A stretch of DNA of 64,000 nt from Pseudomonas sp. MYb327 (lineage in GTDB: Bacteria; Pseudomonadota; Gammaproteobacteria; Pseudomonadales; Pseudomonadaceae), in NCBI RefSeq assembly GCF_040438925.1, contig NZ_CP159258.1, forward strand, positions 4,844,501-4,908,500, read 5' to 3'. The notes under the pieces are model-generated. The model saw only the letters and a program-made list of their open reading frames with translations. It did no database searches and was not told where the DNA came from. This document shows positions 27,685 through 36,466 of the stretch, piece after piece (the first letter of the stretch is position 1; each line of letters begins with the position of its first letter). The translations under genes and the position numbers were made by a program.

Positions 27685-29117
27685 GCCGTAGTGAAACCGT
27701 GTGGATCGTCGATGACGACCGTTCTATCCGTTGGGTCCTGGAAAAAGCCTTGCAGCAAGAAGGCATGACCACACAAAGCTTCGACAGCGCCGATGGCGTG
27801 ATGAGCCGCCTGGCGCGCCAGCAACCGGACGTGATCATCTCCGACATCCGCATGCCCGGCGCCAGCGGCCTGGACCTTCTGGCGCGGATTCGCGAGCAAC
27901 ACCCACGGCTGCCAGTGATCATCATGACGGCGCATTCCGATCTGGACAGCGCTGTCGCGTCCTATCAGGGTGGTGCGTTCGAATATCTTCCCAAGCCGTT
28001 CGATGTCGACGAAGCGGTTTCCCTGGTCAAGCGCGCCAACCAACACGCTCAGGAACAGCAAGGCCTGGAAGTCCCGGTTGCCCTGACTCGCACCCCGGAA
28101 ATCATCGGTGAAGCGCCGGCGATGCAGGAAGTGTTTCGCGCCATCGGGCGCTTGAGCCATTCCAACATCACCGTGCTGATCAACGGCGAATCCGGGACCG
28201 GTAAAGAACTGGTGGCCCACGCCCTGCACCGTCACAGCCCGCGCGCGGCTTCGCCATTCATTGCGCTGAACATGGCGGCGATCCCCAAAGACCTGATGGA
28301 ATCCGAACTGTTTGGCCACGAAAAAGGTGCGTTCACCGGCGCGGCCAACCTGCGTCGCGGCCGCTTTGAGCAGGCTGACGGCGGCACGCTGTTCCTCGAT
28401 GAAATCGGCGACATGCCGGCCGACACTCAGACCCGCCTGCTGCGGGTTCTAGCCGATGGCGAGTTCTATCGCGTCGGCGGCCACGTGCCGGTCAAGGTCG
28501 ATGTACGGATTATCGCTGCAACGCACCAGAACCTTGAAACCCTGGTGCATGCCGGGAAATTCCGTGAGGACTTGTTCCACCGCCTCAACGTGATCCGCAT
28601 CCACATCCCGCGCCTGTCGGACCGTCGTGAAGACATTCCGACCCTGGCCAAGCATTTCCTCAGCCGCGCCGCGCAGGAGCTGGCCGTCGAGCCGAAGCTA
28701 CTGAAAAGCGAAACCGAGGAATACCTGAAAAACCTCCCTTGGCCCGGCAACGTGCGTCAGCTGGAGAACACCTGCCGCTGGATCACGGTGATGGCTTCGG
28801 GGCGCGAAGTGCATATCGGCGACTTACCGCCAGAACTGCTGAACCTGCCGCAAGACTCGGCTCCGGTGACCAACTGGGAACAAGCGCTGCGCCAATGGGC
28901 CGACCAGGCACTGGCGCGTGGTCAGTCGAGCTTGCTCGACAGCGCTGTGCCCGCGTTTGAGCGGATCATGATCGAGACCGCCCTGAAGCACACTGCCGGC
29001 CGCCGCCGCGATGCCGCCGTCTTGTTGGGTTGGGGGCGTAATACCCTGACTCGCAAGATCAAGGAATTGGGGATGAAGGTTGATGGCGGGGATGATGATG
29101 AGGGGGATGAGGGTTAA
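27681..29117 (+). CDS. glnG: Nitrogen regulation response regulator NtrC (GlnG)
   Basis: Sigma-54 enhancer-binding activator of nitrogen-starvation genes. The 478 residues are receiver, AAA+ and Fis-type HTH. The receiver carries [10 protein letters not shown] and the phospho-aspartate in [11 protein letters not shown] (Asp54). The AAA+ domain has Walker A GESGTGKE, the GAFTGA sigma-54 contact loop and Walker [14 protein letters not shown]. The C-terminal HTH is [21 protein letters not shown]. Translationally coupled to ntrB. It probably drives the glnA promoter and the repeat sRNA directly downstream. Confidence 0.98.
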   Translation: MSRSETVWIVDDDRSIRWVLEKALQQEGMTTQSFDSADGVMSRLARQQPDVIISDIRMPGASGLDLLARIREQHPRLPVIIMTAHSDLDSAVASYQGGAFEYLPKPFDVDEAVSLVKRANQHAQEQQGLEVPVALTRTPEIIGEAPAMQEVFRAIGRLSHSNITVLINGESGTGKELVAHALHRHSPRAASPFIALNMAAIPKDLMESELFGHEKGAFTGAANLRRGRFEQADGGTLFLDEIGDMPADTQTRLLRVLADGEFYRVGGHVPVKVDVRIIAATHQNLETLVHAGKFREDLFHRLNVIRIHIPRLSDRREDIPTLAKHFLSRAAQELAVEPKLLKSETEEYLKNLPWPGNVRQLENTCRWITVMASGREVHIGDLPPELLNLPQDSAPVTNWEQALRQWADQALARGQSSLLDSAVPAFERIMIETALKHTAGRRRDAAVLLGWGRNTLTRKIKELGMKVDGGDDDEGDEG

Positions 29118-29151
29118 GCATCCCCTGGCCCATCGCTGAATGTTAGATCCA

Positions 29152-29210
29152 ATCGCGGGCAAGCCCGCTCCTACAGATATTGCATCTGTGGGAGCGGCTT
29201 GCCCGCGATG
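29152..29210. repeat. REP pair, family 1 variant (GCGGGCAAGCCCGCTCC)
   Basis: Inverted arms ATCGCGGGCAAGCCCGCTCC and GGAGCGGCTTGCCCGCGAT, 20 bp apart, right after the ntrC stop. This is a GC-richer relative of the family-1 REPs. Confidence 0.85.
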
Positions 29211-29319
29211 CTTTTAGGGGATCAATGCACCGCCGCAATGCACCGTGAACCGCAATCGCGCACGCCAACTGATCCGAAACCCCAACTGCGTTCGTATCCG
29301 AACCCTTATCGAAAAAACG

Positions 29320-29346
29320 CGAAAGCCCCGATTTACGGGGCTTTCG
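29320..29346 (-). terminator. Probable minus-strand terminator upstream of the sRNA promoter
   Basis: Perfect 11-bp stem CGAAAGCCCCG/CGGGGCTTTCG with a 5-nt loop. On the minus strand the stem is followed by CGTTTTTTC, a T-tract. It would stop transcription from the gene at 29635-30075 after it crosses the sRNA locus, and insulates the sRNA promoter from ntrC read-through only weakly. Confidence 0.65.
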
Positions 29347-29385
29347 GCGTATCGAAACGACTTTTTATTTCCATTTATTAAATTC

Positions 29386-29400
29386 TGGCATGCCCCCTGC
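29386..29400 (+). promoter_or_regulatory. Sigma-54 promoter of the NrsZ-like sRNA
   Basis: TGGCATG-N4-CTGC with GG-N10-GC spacing. Two GCACCG motifs at 29227 and 29240, about 150 bp upstream, resemble NtrC half-sites. The predicted start is near 29411. Confidence 0.85.
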
Positions 29401-29410
29401 AATAGTCCTT

Positions 29411-29637
29411 TCAGTGATTCAGTTCACTACCCAGTTTCGGGGACCTTGGTACAGGCAGGCCGGGGACTCCCCTCTTTACACCGGGCTCACACCGCACTAG
29501 CGACGAGCCCTCCCGTTTTGGGGTCCTTGGTACAGGCAGGCCGGGGATTCCTTCTTTACACCGGGTTCACGCCGCGATGCGCGAACCCTCCCGTTTCGGG
29601 AACCTTGGTACAGGCAGGCCGGGGATTCCCTCTTTTA
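29411..29637 (+). ncRNA. nrsZ: NrsZ-like nitrogen-regulated sRNA with three tandem repeats
   Basis: The stretch just after ntrC holds three direct repeats of about 80 nt, each with an identical core starting CCTTGGTACAGGCAGGCCGG (positions 29444, 29525 and 29603). A small hairpin of type CCCGTTTCGGG precedes each core. No reading frame is conserved across the repeats. Location, sigma-54 promoter and repeated stem-loops match NrsZ of P. aeruginosa, an NtrC/RpoN-dependent sRNA that is processed into shorter pieces. The 3' end is approximate, near GGATTCCCTCTTTT, which overlaps the end of the convergent gene. Confidence 0.85.
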
Positions 29638-30075
29638 TTGCTCTCGGAGATGGATCTCCAGCCGCCAGCGGTCATCGACCTCGCTACCGGCCCAGTCGCC
29701 TTGCAGCGGGCGGGCCGCTACCAGCGACAGCAACAATCCCCCGTCACTCAATCGCGTTCGCCAGTTCACGTCCTTGCCGTTGAGCCTGAGCTGACCTTTT
29801 TGCGCCTTGCCCTCAGCTTCGAACAACAGCGCAATACTGCCTTCCACGATTTCGCCGTGAGTCTTGGGTTCGTTGTTGAACCACACCACCAGACCGCCGT
29901 CCGTCACCTCGATCTGCTGCAACTGGGTGGGGGCCGGGGTGGTCAAGCGACCGATCATCAGCCCCACCATCACCCCGACAATCGCCAGCGATCCCATTAC
30001 GCGCGGGAATAGTTTCGAACGAGGGTCCGCTTGCGGCGTAGAATGCCGCTCATCTTTACCTTCGGAGCCGTGCAT
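29635..30075 (-). CDS. Conserved membrane-anchored protein of unknown function
   Basis: A 146-residue protein with one N-terminal transmembrane helix (VMGSLAIVGVMVGLMIG, about 26-42) preceded by a charged cytoplasmic tail. The soluble domain is beta-rich (QIEVTDGGLVVWFNNEP, GQLRLNGKDVNWRTR) and probably periplasmic. No family is recognised with certainty. The ATG at 30075 overlaps the divergent trmL start codon and has no good RBS; ATG 29997 would leave only the helix as N-terminus. It is convergent with and touches the sRNA. Confidence 0.75.
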   Translation of the reverse strand: MHGSEGKDERHSTPQADPRSKLFPRVMGSLAIVGVMVGLMIGRLTTPAPTQLQQIEVTDGGLVVWFNNEPKTHGEIVEGSIALLFEAEGKAQKGQLRLNGKDVNWRTRLSDGGLLLSLVAARPLQGDWAGSEVDDRWRLEIHLREQ

Positions 30076-30529
30076 GTTTCACGTCATCCTTTTCCAACCA
30101 GAAATTCCGCCGAATACCGGCAACGTTATCAGGCTGTGCGCCAACAGTGGCTGCCACCTGCATTTGATCGAACCGCTGGGCTTCGAGATGGACGACAAGC
30201 GCCTGCGCCGGGCCGGCCTCGACTATCACGAATATGCCACCCTGCAACGCCACGCGGACCTGGCCAGCTGCCTGGAAAGCCTCGGTCATCCACGGGTGTT
30301 CGCCTTCACCACCAAGGGCTCGCGGCCGTTCCATGACGCCAGTTTCGTTGAGGGCGACGCGTTCCTGTTCGGTCCGGAAAGCCGTGGCTTGCCGGCCGAC
30401 GTGCTGGACGCCCTGCCCGCCGGACAACGCTTGCGATTGCCGATGCGCGAGGGCTGCCGCAGCCTGAACCTGTCGAACACGGTCGCGGTGGCCGTTTACG
30501 AGGCCTGGCGCCAGAACGACTTCAAATAA
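30074..30529 (+). CDS. trmL: tRNA (cytidine(34)-2'-O)-methyltransferase
   Basis: SPOUT-class methyltransferase that 2'-O-methylates the wobble base of tRNA-Leu isoacceptors, using S-adenosylmethionine. The 151 residues are the typical compact size. Motifs are QPEIPPNTGNVIRLCANSG (N-terminal), FGPESRGLP and the knot segment LRLPMREGCRSLNLSNTVAV. Start ATG 30074 has GGAG upstream; the longer open frame reaching back to 29864 is antisense to the neighbour. A REP pair follows the stop. Confidence 0.96.
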   Translation: MFHVILFQPEIPPNTGNVIRLCANSGCHLHLIEPLGFEMDDKRLRRAGLDYHEYATLQRHADLASCLESLGHPRVFAFTTKGSRPFHDASFVEGDAFLFGPESRGLPADVLDALPAGQRLRLPMREGCRSLNLSNTVAVAVYEAWRQNDFK

Positions 30530-30540
30530 CACCACCGACT

Positions 30541-30632
30541 TTGTAGGAACTGGCTTGCCAGCGATAGCGGAGTAACTGCTAATACAGATATCGAATGTTA
30601 CGACGCCGTGGCTGGCAAGCCAGCTCCTACAG
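30541..30632. repeat. REP pair, family 1, after trmL
   Basis: Arms GTAGGAACTGGCTTGCCAGC and GCTGGCAAGCCAGCTCCTAC with about 45 bp between them; the left arm has one substitution in the head. Confidence 0.85.
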
Positions 30633-30640
30633 GTTTTCAT

Positions 30641-30684
30641 TTGCCCCATGAAAAAAGCGCCTTTGACGGCGCTTTTTCCATGGG
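30641..30684. terminator. Bidirectional terminator between trmL and secB
   Basis: Long stem: TGCCCCATG pairs with CATGGGGCA outside an inner AAAAAGCGCC/GGCGCTTTTT hairpin. The T-tract lies within the stem on both strands, fitting two convergent genes. Confidence 0.9.
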
Positions 30685-30697
30685 GCAAACGAAGCTT

Positions 30698-31183
30698 TTA
30701 TTGAACGGTCGGAGTCTCGCCGGCCGCTTGCATGCGTTGCAGCTCTTGCGCGTACAGCGCGTCGAAGTTCACCGGCGCCAGCATCAGGGCCGGGAACGAG
30801 CCACGGGTCACCAGGCTGTCCAGCGCTTCACGAGCGTACGGGAACAGGATGTTCGGGCAGAACGCGCCAAGGGTGTGGCTCATCGAAGCGTCGTCGAGGT
30901 TCTTGATCAGGAAGATACCGGCCTGTTGCACTTCAGCGATGAAGGCCACTTCGTCACCGTTCTTCACGGTCACCGACAGGGTCAGCACGACTTCATGGAA
31001 ATCGTTTTCCAGAGGCTTTTGACGAGTGTTCAGATCCAGACCGACGCTCGGCTCCCACTGCTGGCGGAAGATTGCCGGGCTTTTCGGGGCTTCGAAGGAC
31101 AAGTCACGTACGTAGATGCGCTGCAAGGAGAATTGCGGTGCGGTTTCTTCTTCGCTAGCTGCAGTGTTCTGTTGGTCAGTCAT
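30698..31183 (-). CDS. secB: Protein-export chaperone SecB
   Basis: Tetrameric cytoplasmic chaperone that holds preproteins unfolded and delivers them to SecA. The 161 residues match the family. Recognisable segments are [30 protein letters not shown] [15 protein letters not shown], and [20 protein letters not shown]. It is the last gene of a minus-strand operon rhodanese-grxC-secB, with a 43-bp gap after grxC. This is the usual gammaproteobacterial linkage. Confidence 0.97.
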   Translation of the reverse strand: MTDQQNTAASEEETAPQFSLQRIYVRDLSFEAPKSPAIFRQQWEPSVGLDLNTRQKPLENDFHEVVLTLSVTVKNGDEVAFIAEVQQAGIFLIKNLDDASMSHTLGAFCPNILFPYAREALDSLVTRGSFPALMLAPVNFDALYAQELQRMQAAGETPTVQ

Positions 31184-31226
31184 CTCAGATCCTTTCTGAT
31201 CTTGGGTCTTTTATAGGGTACGGAAT

Positions 31227-31481
31227 TCAGGCCTTGAGCATCGCGTCGAGCTTGCCGGCGCGTTCCAGGGCGAACAAATCATCACAACCACCCACGTGGG
31301 TGCTGCCGATCCAGATCTGCGGCACGGACGTGCGTCCGGCCTTCTGAGCCATTGCGGCGCGCACCTGCGGCTTGCCATCGACCTTGATCTCTTCGAAGGC
31401 CACGCCTTTGTTCTCGAGCAGGTACTTGGCTCGCGAGCAGTAAGGGCAGTAATCGCTGGAATAGACGACGACGTTGTTCAT
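31227..31481 (-). CDS. grxC: Glutaredoxin 3
   Basis: An 84-residue dithiol glutaredoxin that reduces disulfides and mixed disulfides using glutathione. The active site is CPYC (residues 12-15 in SSDYCPYCSRAK). Glutathione-binding features TSVPQIWIG (cis-proline) and GGCDDLFAL follow. The gene is preceded by the rhodanese-like gene with a 1-nt gap and followed by secB. Confidence 0.96.
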   Translation of the reverse strand: MNNVVVYSSDYCPYCSRAKYLLENKGVAFEEIKVDGKPQVRAAMAQKAGRTSVPQIWIGSTHVGGCDDLFALERAGKLDAMLKA

Positions 31482-31482
31482 A

Positions 31483-31896
31483 TCACTTCACCAGCGGCAG
31501 GTTGTCGGCTTTCCAGCTGGACACACCACCGGACAGCTTGGCGGCGGTGAAACCAGCCTTCACCAGCTCACGGGCGTGGGTGCCGGCGGTCTGGCCCATG
31601 GCGTCGACCAGAATGATGGTCTTGGCCTTGTGCTTTTCCAGTTCACCGACGCGTGCGGTCAGTTTGTCGTGGGGAATGTTCAACGCACCAACAATGTGAC
31701 CGGCGGCGAAGTCCTTGGCCGGACGAATGTCGATCACCACGCCTGCGTCCTTGTTGACCAGGCCGGTCAGTTCGCCAGTGCTCAGGCTACGCCCGCCACC
31801 TTGCATCTGATAGGCGATCAGCGCGGCCAGCAGTACGACGAAGATACCGACGAGAATGTAGTGGTTAGTGGCAAATTCAATCAGGTGAGCAACCAT
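31483..31896 (-). CDS. Membrane-anchored rhodanese-like protein lacking the catalytic cysteine
   Basis: A 137-residue protein with an N-terminal transmembrane helix (HYILVGIFVVLLAALIAYQ) and one rhodanese domain (GVVIDIRPAKDFAAGHIVGALNIPH). Where active rhodaneses have a cysteine-led loop, this reads ILVDAMGQTAG, so the sulfur-accepting cysteine is absent and catalysis is unlikely. Start taken at ATG 31896; the upstream RNA carries CCTCCTT rather than a ribosome-binding site, while an upstream in-frame extension to 31947 has no homology. First gene of the operon with grxC and secB. Confidence 0.9.
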   Translation of the reverse strand: MVAHLIEFATNHYILVGIFVVLLAALIAYQMQGGGRSLSTGELTGLVNKDAGVVIDIRPAKDFAAGHIVGALNIPHDKLTARVGELEKHKAKTIILVDAMGQTAGTHARELVKAGFTAAKLSGGVSSWKADNLPLVK

Positions 31897-32049
31897 CGAA
31901 GGAGGTTCCAGGGCGTTAAAATGTCGGCCAGTATACACAGCCCCCAAGGTGGGCCAAACCCCGTCCGGCGGTGACGTGGCCGGAACTTCGCATTAAACTG
32001 CCACTCCCTTTTCCATCGCCCTCTTTTAACTCAGCCACGAGTGGACTCC

Positions 32050-33579
32050 ATGACTACCACGCCTAAACCTTTGGTCCTGATTATTCTCGACGGCTTCGGT
32101 CACAGTGAGAGCCCTGACTCCAACGCCATCTTCGCTGCGAAGAAGCCCGTACTGGACCGCTTGTGGGCCACCGTGCCCAATGGCCTGATTTCCGGCAGTG
32201 GCATGGACGTAGGCCTGCCGGACGGCCAGATGGGCAACTCCGAAGTCGGCCACATGAACCTCGGCGCCGGTCGCGTGGTGTATCAGGACTTCACTCGCGT
32301 GACCAAATCGATCCGCGACGGCGAGTTTTTCGAGAACCCGACCATTTGCGCCGCGGTGGATAAAGCCGTTGCTGCCGGTAAAGCCGTGCACTTCATGGGT
32401 CTGCTGTCCGATGGCGGCGTGCACAGCCACCAGGATCACCTGATCGCCATGGCCGAACTGGCCGCCAAGCGCGGCGCCGAAAAAATCTACCTGCACGCTT
32501 TTCTCGACGGCCGCGACACGCCGCCGAAAAGCGCGCAATCGTCGATCGAATTGCTGGACGCCACGTTCCAGGCGCTGGGCAAAGGCCGAATTGCCAGCCT
32601 CATCGGGCGCTATTTCGCGATGGACCGCGACAACCGTTGGGACCGCGTATCCCAGGCCTACAACCTGATCGTGGAAGGCAAAGGCGAATTCACCGCCGCC
32701 ACCGCCCAGGAAGGTCTGGAAGCCGCTTACGCGCGTGGCGAGAGCGACGAATTCGTCAAAGCCACCTCCATTGGTGAGCCGGCAAAAGTTGAAGACGGCG
32801 ACGCCGTGGTATTCATGAACTTCCGCGCCGACCGCGCCCGTGAACTGACCCGCGTTTTCGTCGAAGACGACTTCAAGGAATTCGAACGCAGCCGTCAGCC
32901 GAAACTGGCCGGCTTCGTCATGCTGACCCAATACGCCGCGAGCATTCCCGCCCCGTCGGCCTTCGCTGCCGGTAGCCTGGAAAATGTGCTGGGCGACTAT
33001 CTGGCGAAAAATGGCAAGACCCAGCTGCGCATCGCTGAAACCGAGAAGTACGCCCACGTGACCTTCTTTTTCTCCGGCGGTCGCGAAGAACCATTCCCCG
33101 GCGAAGAGCGCATCCTGATCCCGTCGCCAAAAGTCGCCACCTACGACTTGCAGCCGGAAATGAGTGCACCGGAAGTCACCGACCGCATCGTCGACGCCAT
33201 CGAAAACCAGCGTTACGACGTGATCGTGGTCAACTACGCCAACGGCGACATGGTCGGCCACAGCGGTGTCTTCGACGCGGCGGTGAAAGCCGTTGAGTGC
33301 CTGGACCAATGCGTGGGCCGTATCGTTGAAGCCCTGGAAAAAGTGGGTGGCGAAGCGCTGATCACCGCCGACCACGGCAACGTCGAGCAAATGTCCGACG
33401 AGTCCACCGGCCAGGCCCATACCGCACACACTACCGAGCCAGTGCCGTTCATCTACGTCGGCAAGCGTGACTTGAAGGTCCGCGAAGGCGGCGTGCTGGC
33501 GGACGTGGCACCAACCATGCTGAAACTGCTGGGCCTGGAGCAACCGAAGGAAATGACCGGGACTTCGATTCTCGTCTGA
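32050..33579 (+). CDS. gpmI: 2,3-bisphosphoglycerate-independent phosphoglycerate mutase
   Basis: Interconverts 3- and 2-phosphoglycerate via a phosphoserine intermediate with two Mn2+ ions. The 509 residues are standard. The N-terminal metal site is ILDGFGHSE, the catalytic serine is in [14 protein letters not shown] (Ser64), and the C-terminal metal sites include NGDMVGHSG and ITADHGN. Start at ATG 32050 (MTTTPKPL); a GTG three codons earlier is in frame. It heads a plus-strand series with envC, ctpA and yibQ, separated from envC by a REP pair. Confidence 0.97.
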   Translation: MTTTPKPLVLIILDGFGHSESPDSNAIFAAKKPVLDRLWATVPNGLISGSGMDVGLPDGQMGNSEVGHMNLGAGRVVYQDFTRVTKSIRDGEFFENPTICAAVDKAVAAGKAVHFMGLLSDGGVHSHQDHLIAMAELAAKRGAEKIYLHAFLDGRDTPPKSAQSSIELLDATFQALGKGRIASLIGRYFAMDRDNRWDRVSQAYNLIVEGKGEFTAATAQEGLEAAYARGESDEFVKATSIGEPAKVEDGDAVVFMNFRADRARELTRVFVEDDFKEFERSRQPKLAGFVMLTQYAASIPAPSAFAAGSLENVLGDYLAKNGKTQLRIAETEKYAHVTFFFSGGREEPFPGEERILIPSPKVATYDLQPEMSAPEVTDRIVDAIENQRYDVIVVNYANGDMVGHSGVFDAAVKAVECLDQCVGRIVEALEKVGGEALITADHGNVEQMSDESTGQAHTAHTTEPVPFIYVGKRDLKVREGGVLADVAPTMLKLLGLEQPKEMTGTSILV

Positions 33580-33592
33580 CCACCGCAATACC

Positions 33593-33684
33593 CTGTAGGA
33601 GCTGGCTTGCCAGCGATAGCAATTTGACAGTCAGCATCTATGTTGACTGATCCTCCGCCATCGCTGGCAAGCCAGCTCCTACAG
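33593..33684. repeat. REP pair, family 1, between gpmI and envC
   Basis: Arms CTGTAGGAGCTGGCTTGCCA and TGGCAAGCCAGCTCCTACAG form a perfect inverted pair about 50 bp apart. Confidence 0.9.
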
Positions 33685-33817
33685 TGTTTGTGGTGGTTTT
33701 AAAGATTAAATTTCCCCACATCTTGTTCCAGTTATCACACAGTCAGAAATGGGCATTTTTTTTGCCGTCCATGGCGGGCATACTAGGCCGTCCCTTTCCC
33801 TGGTGTCGCCCGCCTCT

Positions 33818-35113
33818 ATGCTCCGCGTCCTGATAGCCCTCGCCCTGACTTGCCTGCTCCAACCGGCCTTCGCTGACGAGCGCACGCAAACCCAACAACA
33901 GTTGGACGCTACGCGTCAGGACATTGCCGAGCTGAAAAAGCTGCTGGGCAAGCTCCAGGAAGAAAAATCCGGTGTGCAAAAAGATCTAAAAGGCACCGAG
34001 ACCGAAATGGGCAAGCTCGAGAAGCAGGTCGATGCCCTGCAAAAAGAGCTGAAAAAGAGCGAATCCGAGCTGCAGCGGCTCGATGCAGAGAAAAAAAAAC
34101 TCCAGAGCGCGCGCACTGAACAACAACGACTGATCGCCATCCAGGCCCGAGCGGCCTATCAGAACGGTCGTCAGGAATACCTGAAGCTGCTGCTCAACCA
34201 GCAGAACCCGGAAAAATTCGCCCGCACCCTCACCTATTACGACTACCTGAGCCAGGCCCGCCTGGAGCAGCTGAAGAATTTCAACGAAACCCTGCGCCAA
34301 TTGGCCAATGTCGAAAAAGACATCGCCATGCAGCAAGCGCAGTTGTTGGTGCAGCAAAGCAGCCTCGAATCCCAGCGTGGCGAACTCGAGAAGGTGCGCC
34401 AGGAGCGCCAGCAAGTCCTGGCCAAGCTCAACGACGACGTGAAGGCGCGCGACCAGAAACTGGCAGCCCGTGAGCAGGATCAGGCAGACCTGTCTAAAGT
34501 CCTTAAAACCATTGAAGAAACCTTGGCCCGTCAGGCTCGTGAGGCAGAGGAAGCGCGGCAAAAAGCGCTGATCGCCCAGCAGGAAGCCGAAAAAAAGCGT
34601 TTACGTGAGGCCCAGGCGCAGGCAGAAGCCTCCGACGATGCCCCACGCAAACCCGTCAGATCGACACCCGGCGCTCTGGTTTCAAGTTCAGGCGAAACCT
34701 TTGGCGGCGCATTTGCTTCAACTCGCGGCAAACTTCCGTGGCCTGTCGATGGTCGACTGTTGGCGCGCTTCGGTGAAAGCCGTGGCGACGACGCCAGGAC
34801 CAAGTGGGATGGCGTGATGATCGGCGCTTCCGCCGGCAGCGCGGTGCATGCGGTGCATGGCGGTCGCGTAGTGTTCGCCGACTGGTTGCGCGGCGCCGGG
34901 CTGCTGGTGATTCTCGACCACGGCAACGGCTTTTTGAGTCTTTATGGTCACAACCAGACGTTGCTCAAGTCTGCGGGTGACGTGGTAAAAGCCGGTGAGT
35001 CCATCTCCACTGTCGGTAGCAGTGGCGGCCAGGACACTCCAGCACTGTATTTCGCGATTCGTCAGCAGGGTCACCCGAGTGATCCGGCACAATGGTGTCG
35101 CGCGCAAGGATAA
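33818..35113 (+). CDS. envC: Murein hydrolase activator EnvC
   Basis: Periplasmic divisome-associated activator of N-acetylmuramoyl-L-alanine amidases. The 431 residues start with a signal peptide (MLRVLIALALTCLLQPAFA), followed by a long coiled coil (about 25-280) and a C-terminal LytM/M23 domain. The LytM metal ligands are degenerate: the usual HxGxD is KWDGVMI and the usual LHFEIR is LYFAIR, as in non-catalytic EnvC proteins. Start at ATG 33818; the frame upstream lacks a signal. Same gene order gpmI-envC-yibQ as in E. coli, with ctpA inserted. Confidence 0.94.
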   Translation: MLRVLIALALTCLLQPAFADERTQTQQQLDATRQDIAELKKLLGKLQEEKSGVQKDLKGTETEMGKLEKQVDALQKELKKSESELQRLDAEKKKLQSARTEQQRLIAIQARAAYQNGRQEYLKLLLNQQNPEKFARTLTYYDYLSQARLEQLKNFNETLRQLANVEKDIAMQQAQLLVQQSSLESQRGELEKVRQERQQVLAKLNDDVKARDQKLAAREQDQADLSKVLKTIEETLARQAREAEEARQKALIAQQEAEKKRLREAQAQAEASDDAPRKPVRSTPGALVSSSGETFGGAFASTRGKLPWPVDGRLLARFGESRGDDARTKWDGVMIGASAGSAVHAVHGGRVVFADWLRGAGLLVILDHGNGFLSLYGHNQTLLKSAGDVVKAGESISTVGSSGGQDTPALYFAIRQQGHPSDPAQWCRAQG

Positions 35114-35146
35114 GCGCGCTGCCTAAATTCAGGAGTTCGTTCGATC

Positions 35147-36466
35147 ATGCTGCATTTGTCCCGCCTTACCTCGCTCGCCCTGACGATTGCCCTGGTGATC
35201 GGCGCGCCGTTGGCGTTCGCCGCTCAACCGGCCCCGGCAGTCGCACCTGCGGGCACTGCTGCGACCACCAAGGCGCCGTTGCCGCTGGAAGAGTTGCGCA
35301 CCTTTGCCGAGGTCATGGATCGGATCAAAGCGGCGTATGTCGAGCCGGTAGACGACAAGACCCTGCTGGAAAACGCCATCAAGGGCATGCTTAGCAACCT
35401 CGACCCGCACTCCGCCTACCTCGGTCCGGAAGACTTCGCTGAGTTGCAGGAAAGCACCAGCGGCGAATTCGGCGGCCTCGGCATTGAAGTCGGCGCTGAA
35501 GACGGCTTCATCAAAGTGGTGTCGCCAATTGACGACACCCCTGCCTCGAAGGCTGGCATTCAGGCCGGCGACTTCATCGTCAAGATCAACGGTCAGCCGA
35601 CCCGTGGCCAGACCATGACGGAAGCCGTGGACAAGATGCGTGGCAAGATCGGCGAAAAAATCACCCTGACCCTGGTCCGCGACGGTGGCACACCGTTCGA
35701 CGTGACACTGGCCCGCGCCATCATTCAAGTGAAGAGCGTGAAGAGCCAGTTGCTGGAGTCCGGCTACGGCTACATTCGCATCACCCAGTTCCAGGTCAAG
35801 ACCGGCGAAGAGGTCTCCAAGGCCCTGGCCAAGCTGCGCAAAGACAACGGCAAGAAGCTCAAGGGCATCATCCTCGACCTGCGCAACAACCCGGGTGGCG
35901 TGCTGCAATCGGCGGTTGAAGTGGTCGACCACTTCATCACCAAAGGCCTGATCGTCTACACCAAGGGCCGTATCGCCAACTCCGAGCTGCGTTTCAACGC
36001 CACTGGCAAGGATGAAAGCGAAGCCGTGCCGATGGTCGTGCTGATCAACGGCGGCAGCGCCTCGGCGTCGGAAATTGTCGCGGGTGCCTTGCAGGACCAG
36101 AAACGTGCAGTGGTCATGGGCACCACCAGTTTCGGCAAAGGCTCGGTACAAACCGTACTGCCACTGAATAATGACCGCGCACTGAAGATCACCACGGCGC
36201 TGTATTTCACGCCGAACGGCCGCTCGATCCAGGCCCAGGGCATCGTTCCGGACATCGAAGTGCGCAAGGCCAAGATCACCAGCGAGCAGGACGGCGACTA
36301 CTTCAAGGAAGCCGACCTGCAAGGTCACCTCGGCAACGGCAACGGCGGCGCCGACAAACCATCCGGTTCCAGCGGCAAAGCCAAACCGATGCCACAGGAC
36401 GATGATTACCAATTGGCCCAGGCCCTGAGCCTGCTCAAAGGGCTGAGCATCACCTCCGGCCGGTGA
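35147..36466 (+). CDS. ctpA: Carboxyl-terminal processing protease (S41A)
   Basis: Periplasmic PDZ-containing serine protease. The 439 residues comprise a signal peptide (LTSLALTIALVIGAPLAFA), an N-terminal helical part, a PDZ domain (about 100-185, FGGLGIEVGAEDGFIKVVSP) and the S41 catalytic domain. The serine lies in NGGSASASEIVAG (around residue 304-308) with the lysine in TTSFGKGSVQ. In P. aeruginosa, CtpA with its LbcA partner degrades peptidoglycan endopeptidases. Located 33 bp after envC and overlapping yibQ, so co-transcription is likely. Confidence 0.95.
   Translation: MLHLSRLTSLALTIALVIGAPLAFAAQPAPAVAPAGTAATTKAPLPLEELRTFAEVMDRIKAAYVEPVDDKTLLENAIKGMLSNLDPHSAYLGPEDFAELQESTSGEFGGLGIEVGAEDGFIKVVSPIDDTPASKAGIQAGDFIVKINGQPTRGQTMTEAVDKMRGKIGEKITLTLVRDGGTPFDVTLARAIIQVKSVKSQLLESGYGYIRITQFQVKTGEEVSKALAKLRKDNGKKLKGIILDLRNNPGGVLQSAVEVVDHFITKGLIVYTKGRIANSELRFNATGKDESEAVPMVVLINGGSASASEIVAGALQDQKRAVVMGTTSFGKGSVQTVLPLNNDRALKITTALYFTPNGRSIQAQGIVPDIEVRKAKITSEQDGDYFKEADLQGHLGNGNGGADKPSGSSGKAKPMPQDDDYQLAQALSLLKGLSITSGR

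Noticed and set aside
29431..29637. CRISPR array
   Set aside because: Three repeats of about 80 nt with no regular short spacers and no cas genes nearby; the pattern fits a repeat sRNA.
29245..30012. 255-codon plus-strand frame across the repeat sRNA
   Set aside because: The repeats are 81 and 78 nt apart and the linkers differ freely, with no periodic protein conservation; the frame continues antisense into the neighbouring gene. The ncRNA explanation is better.
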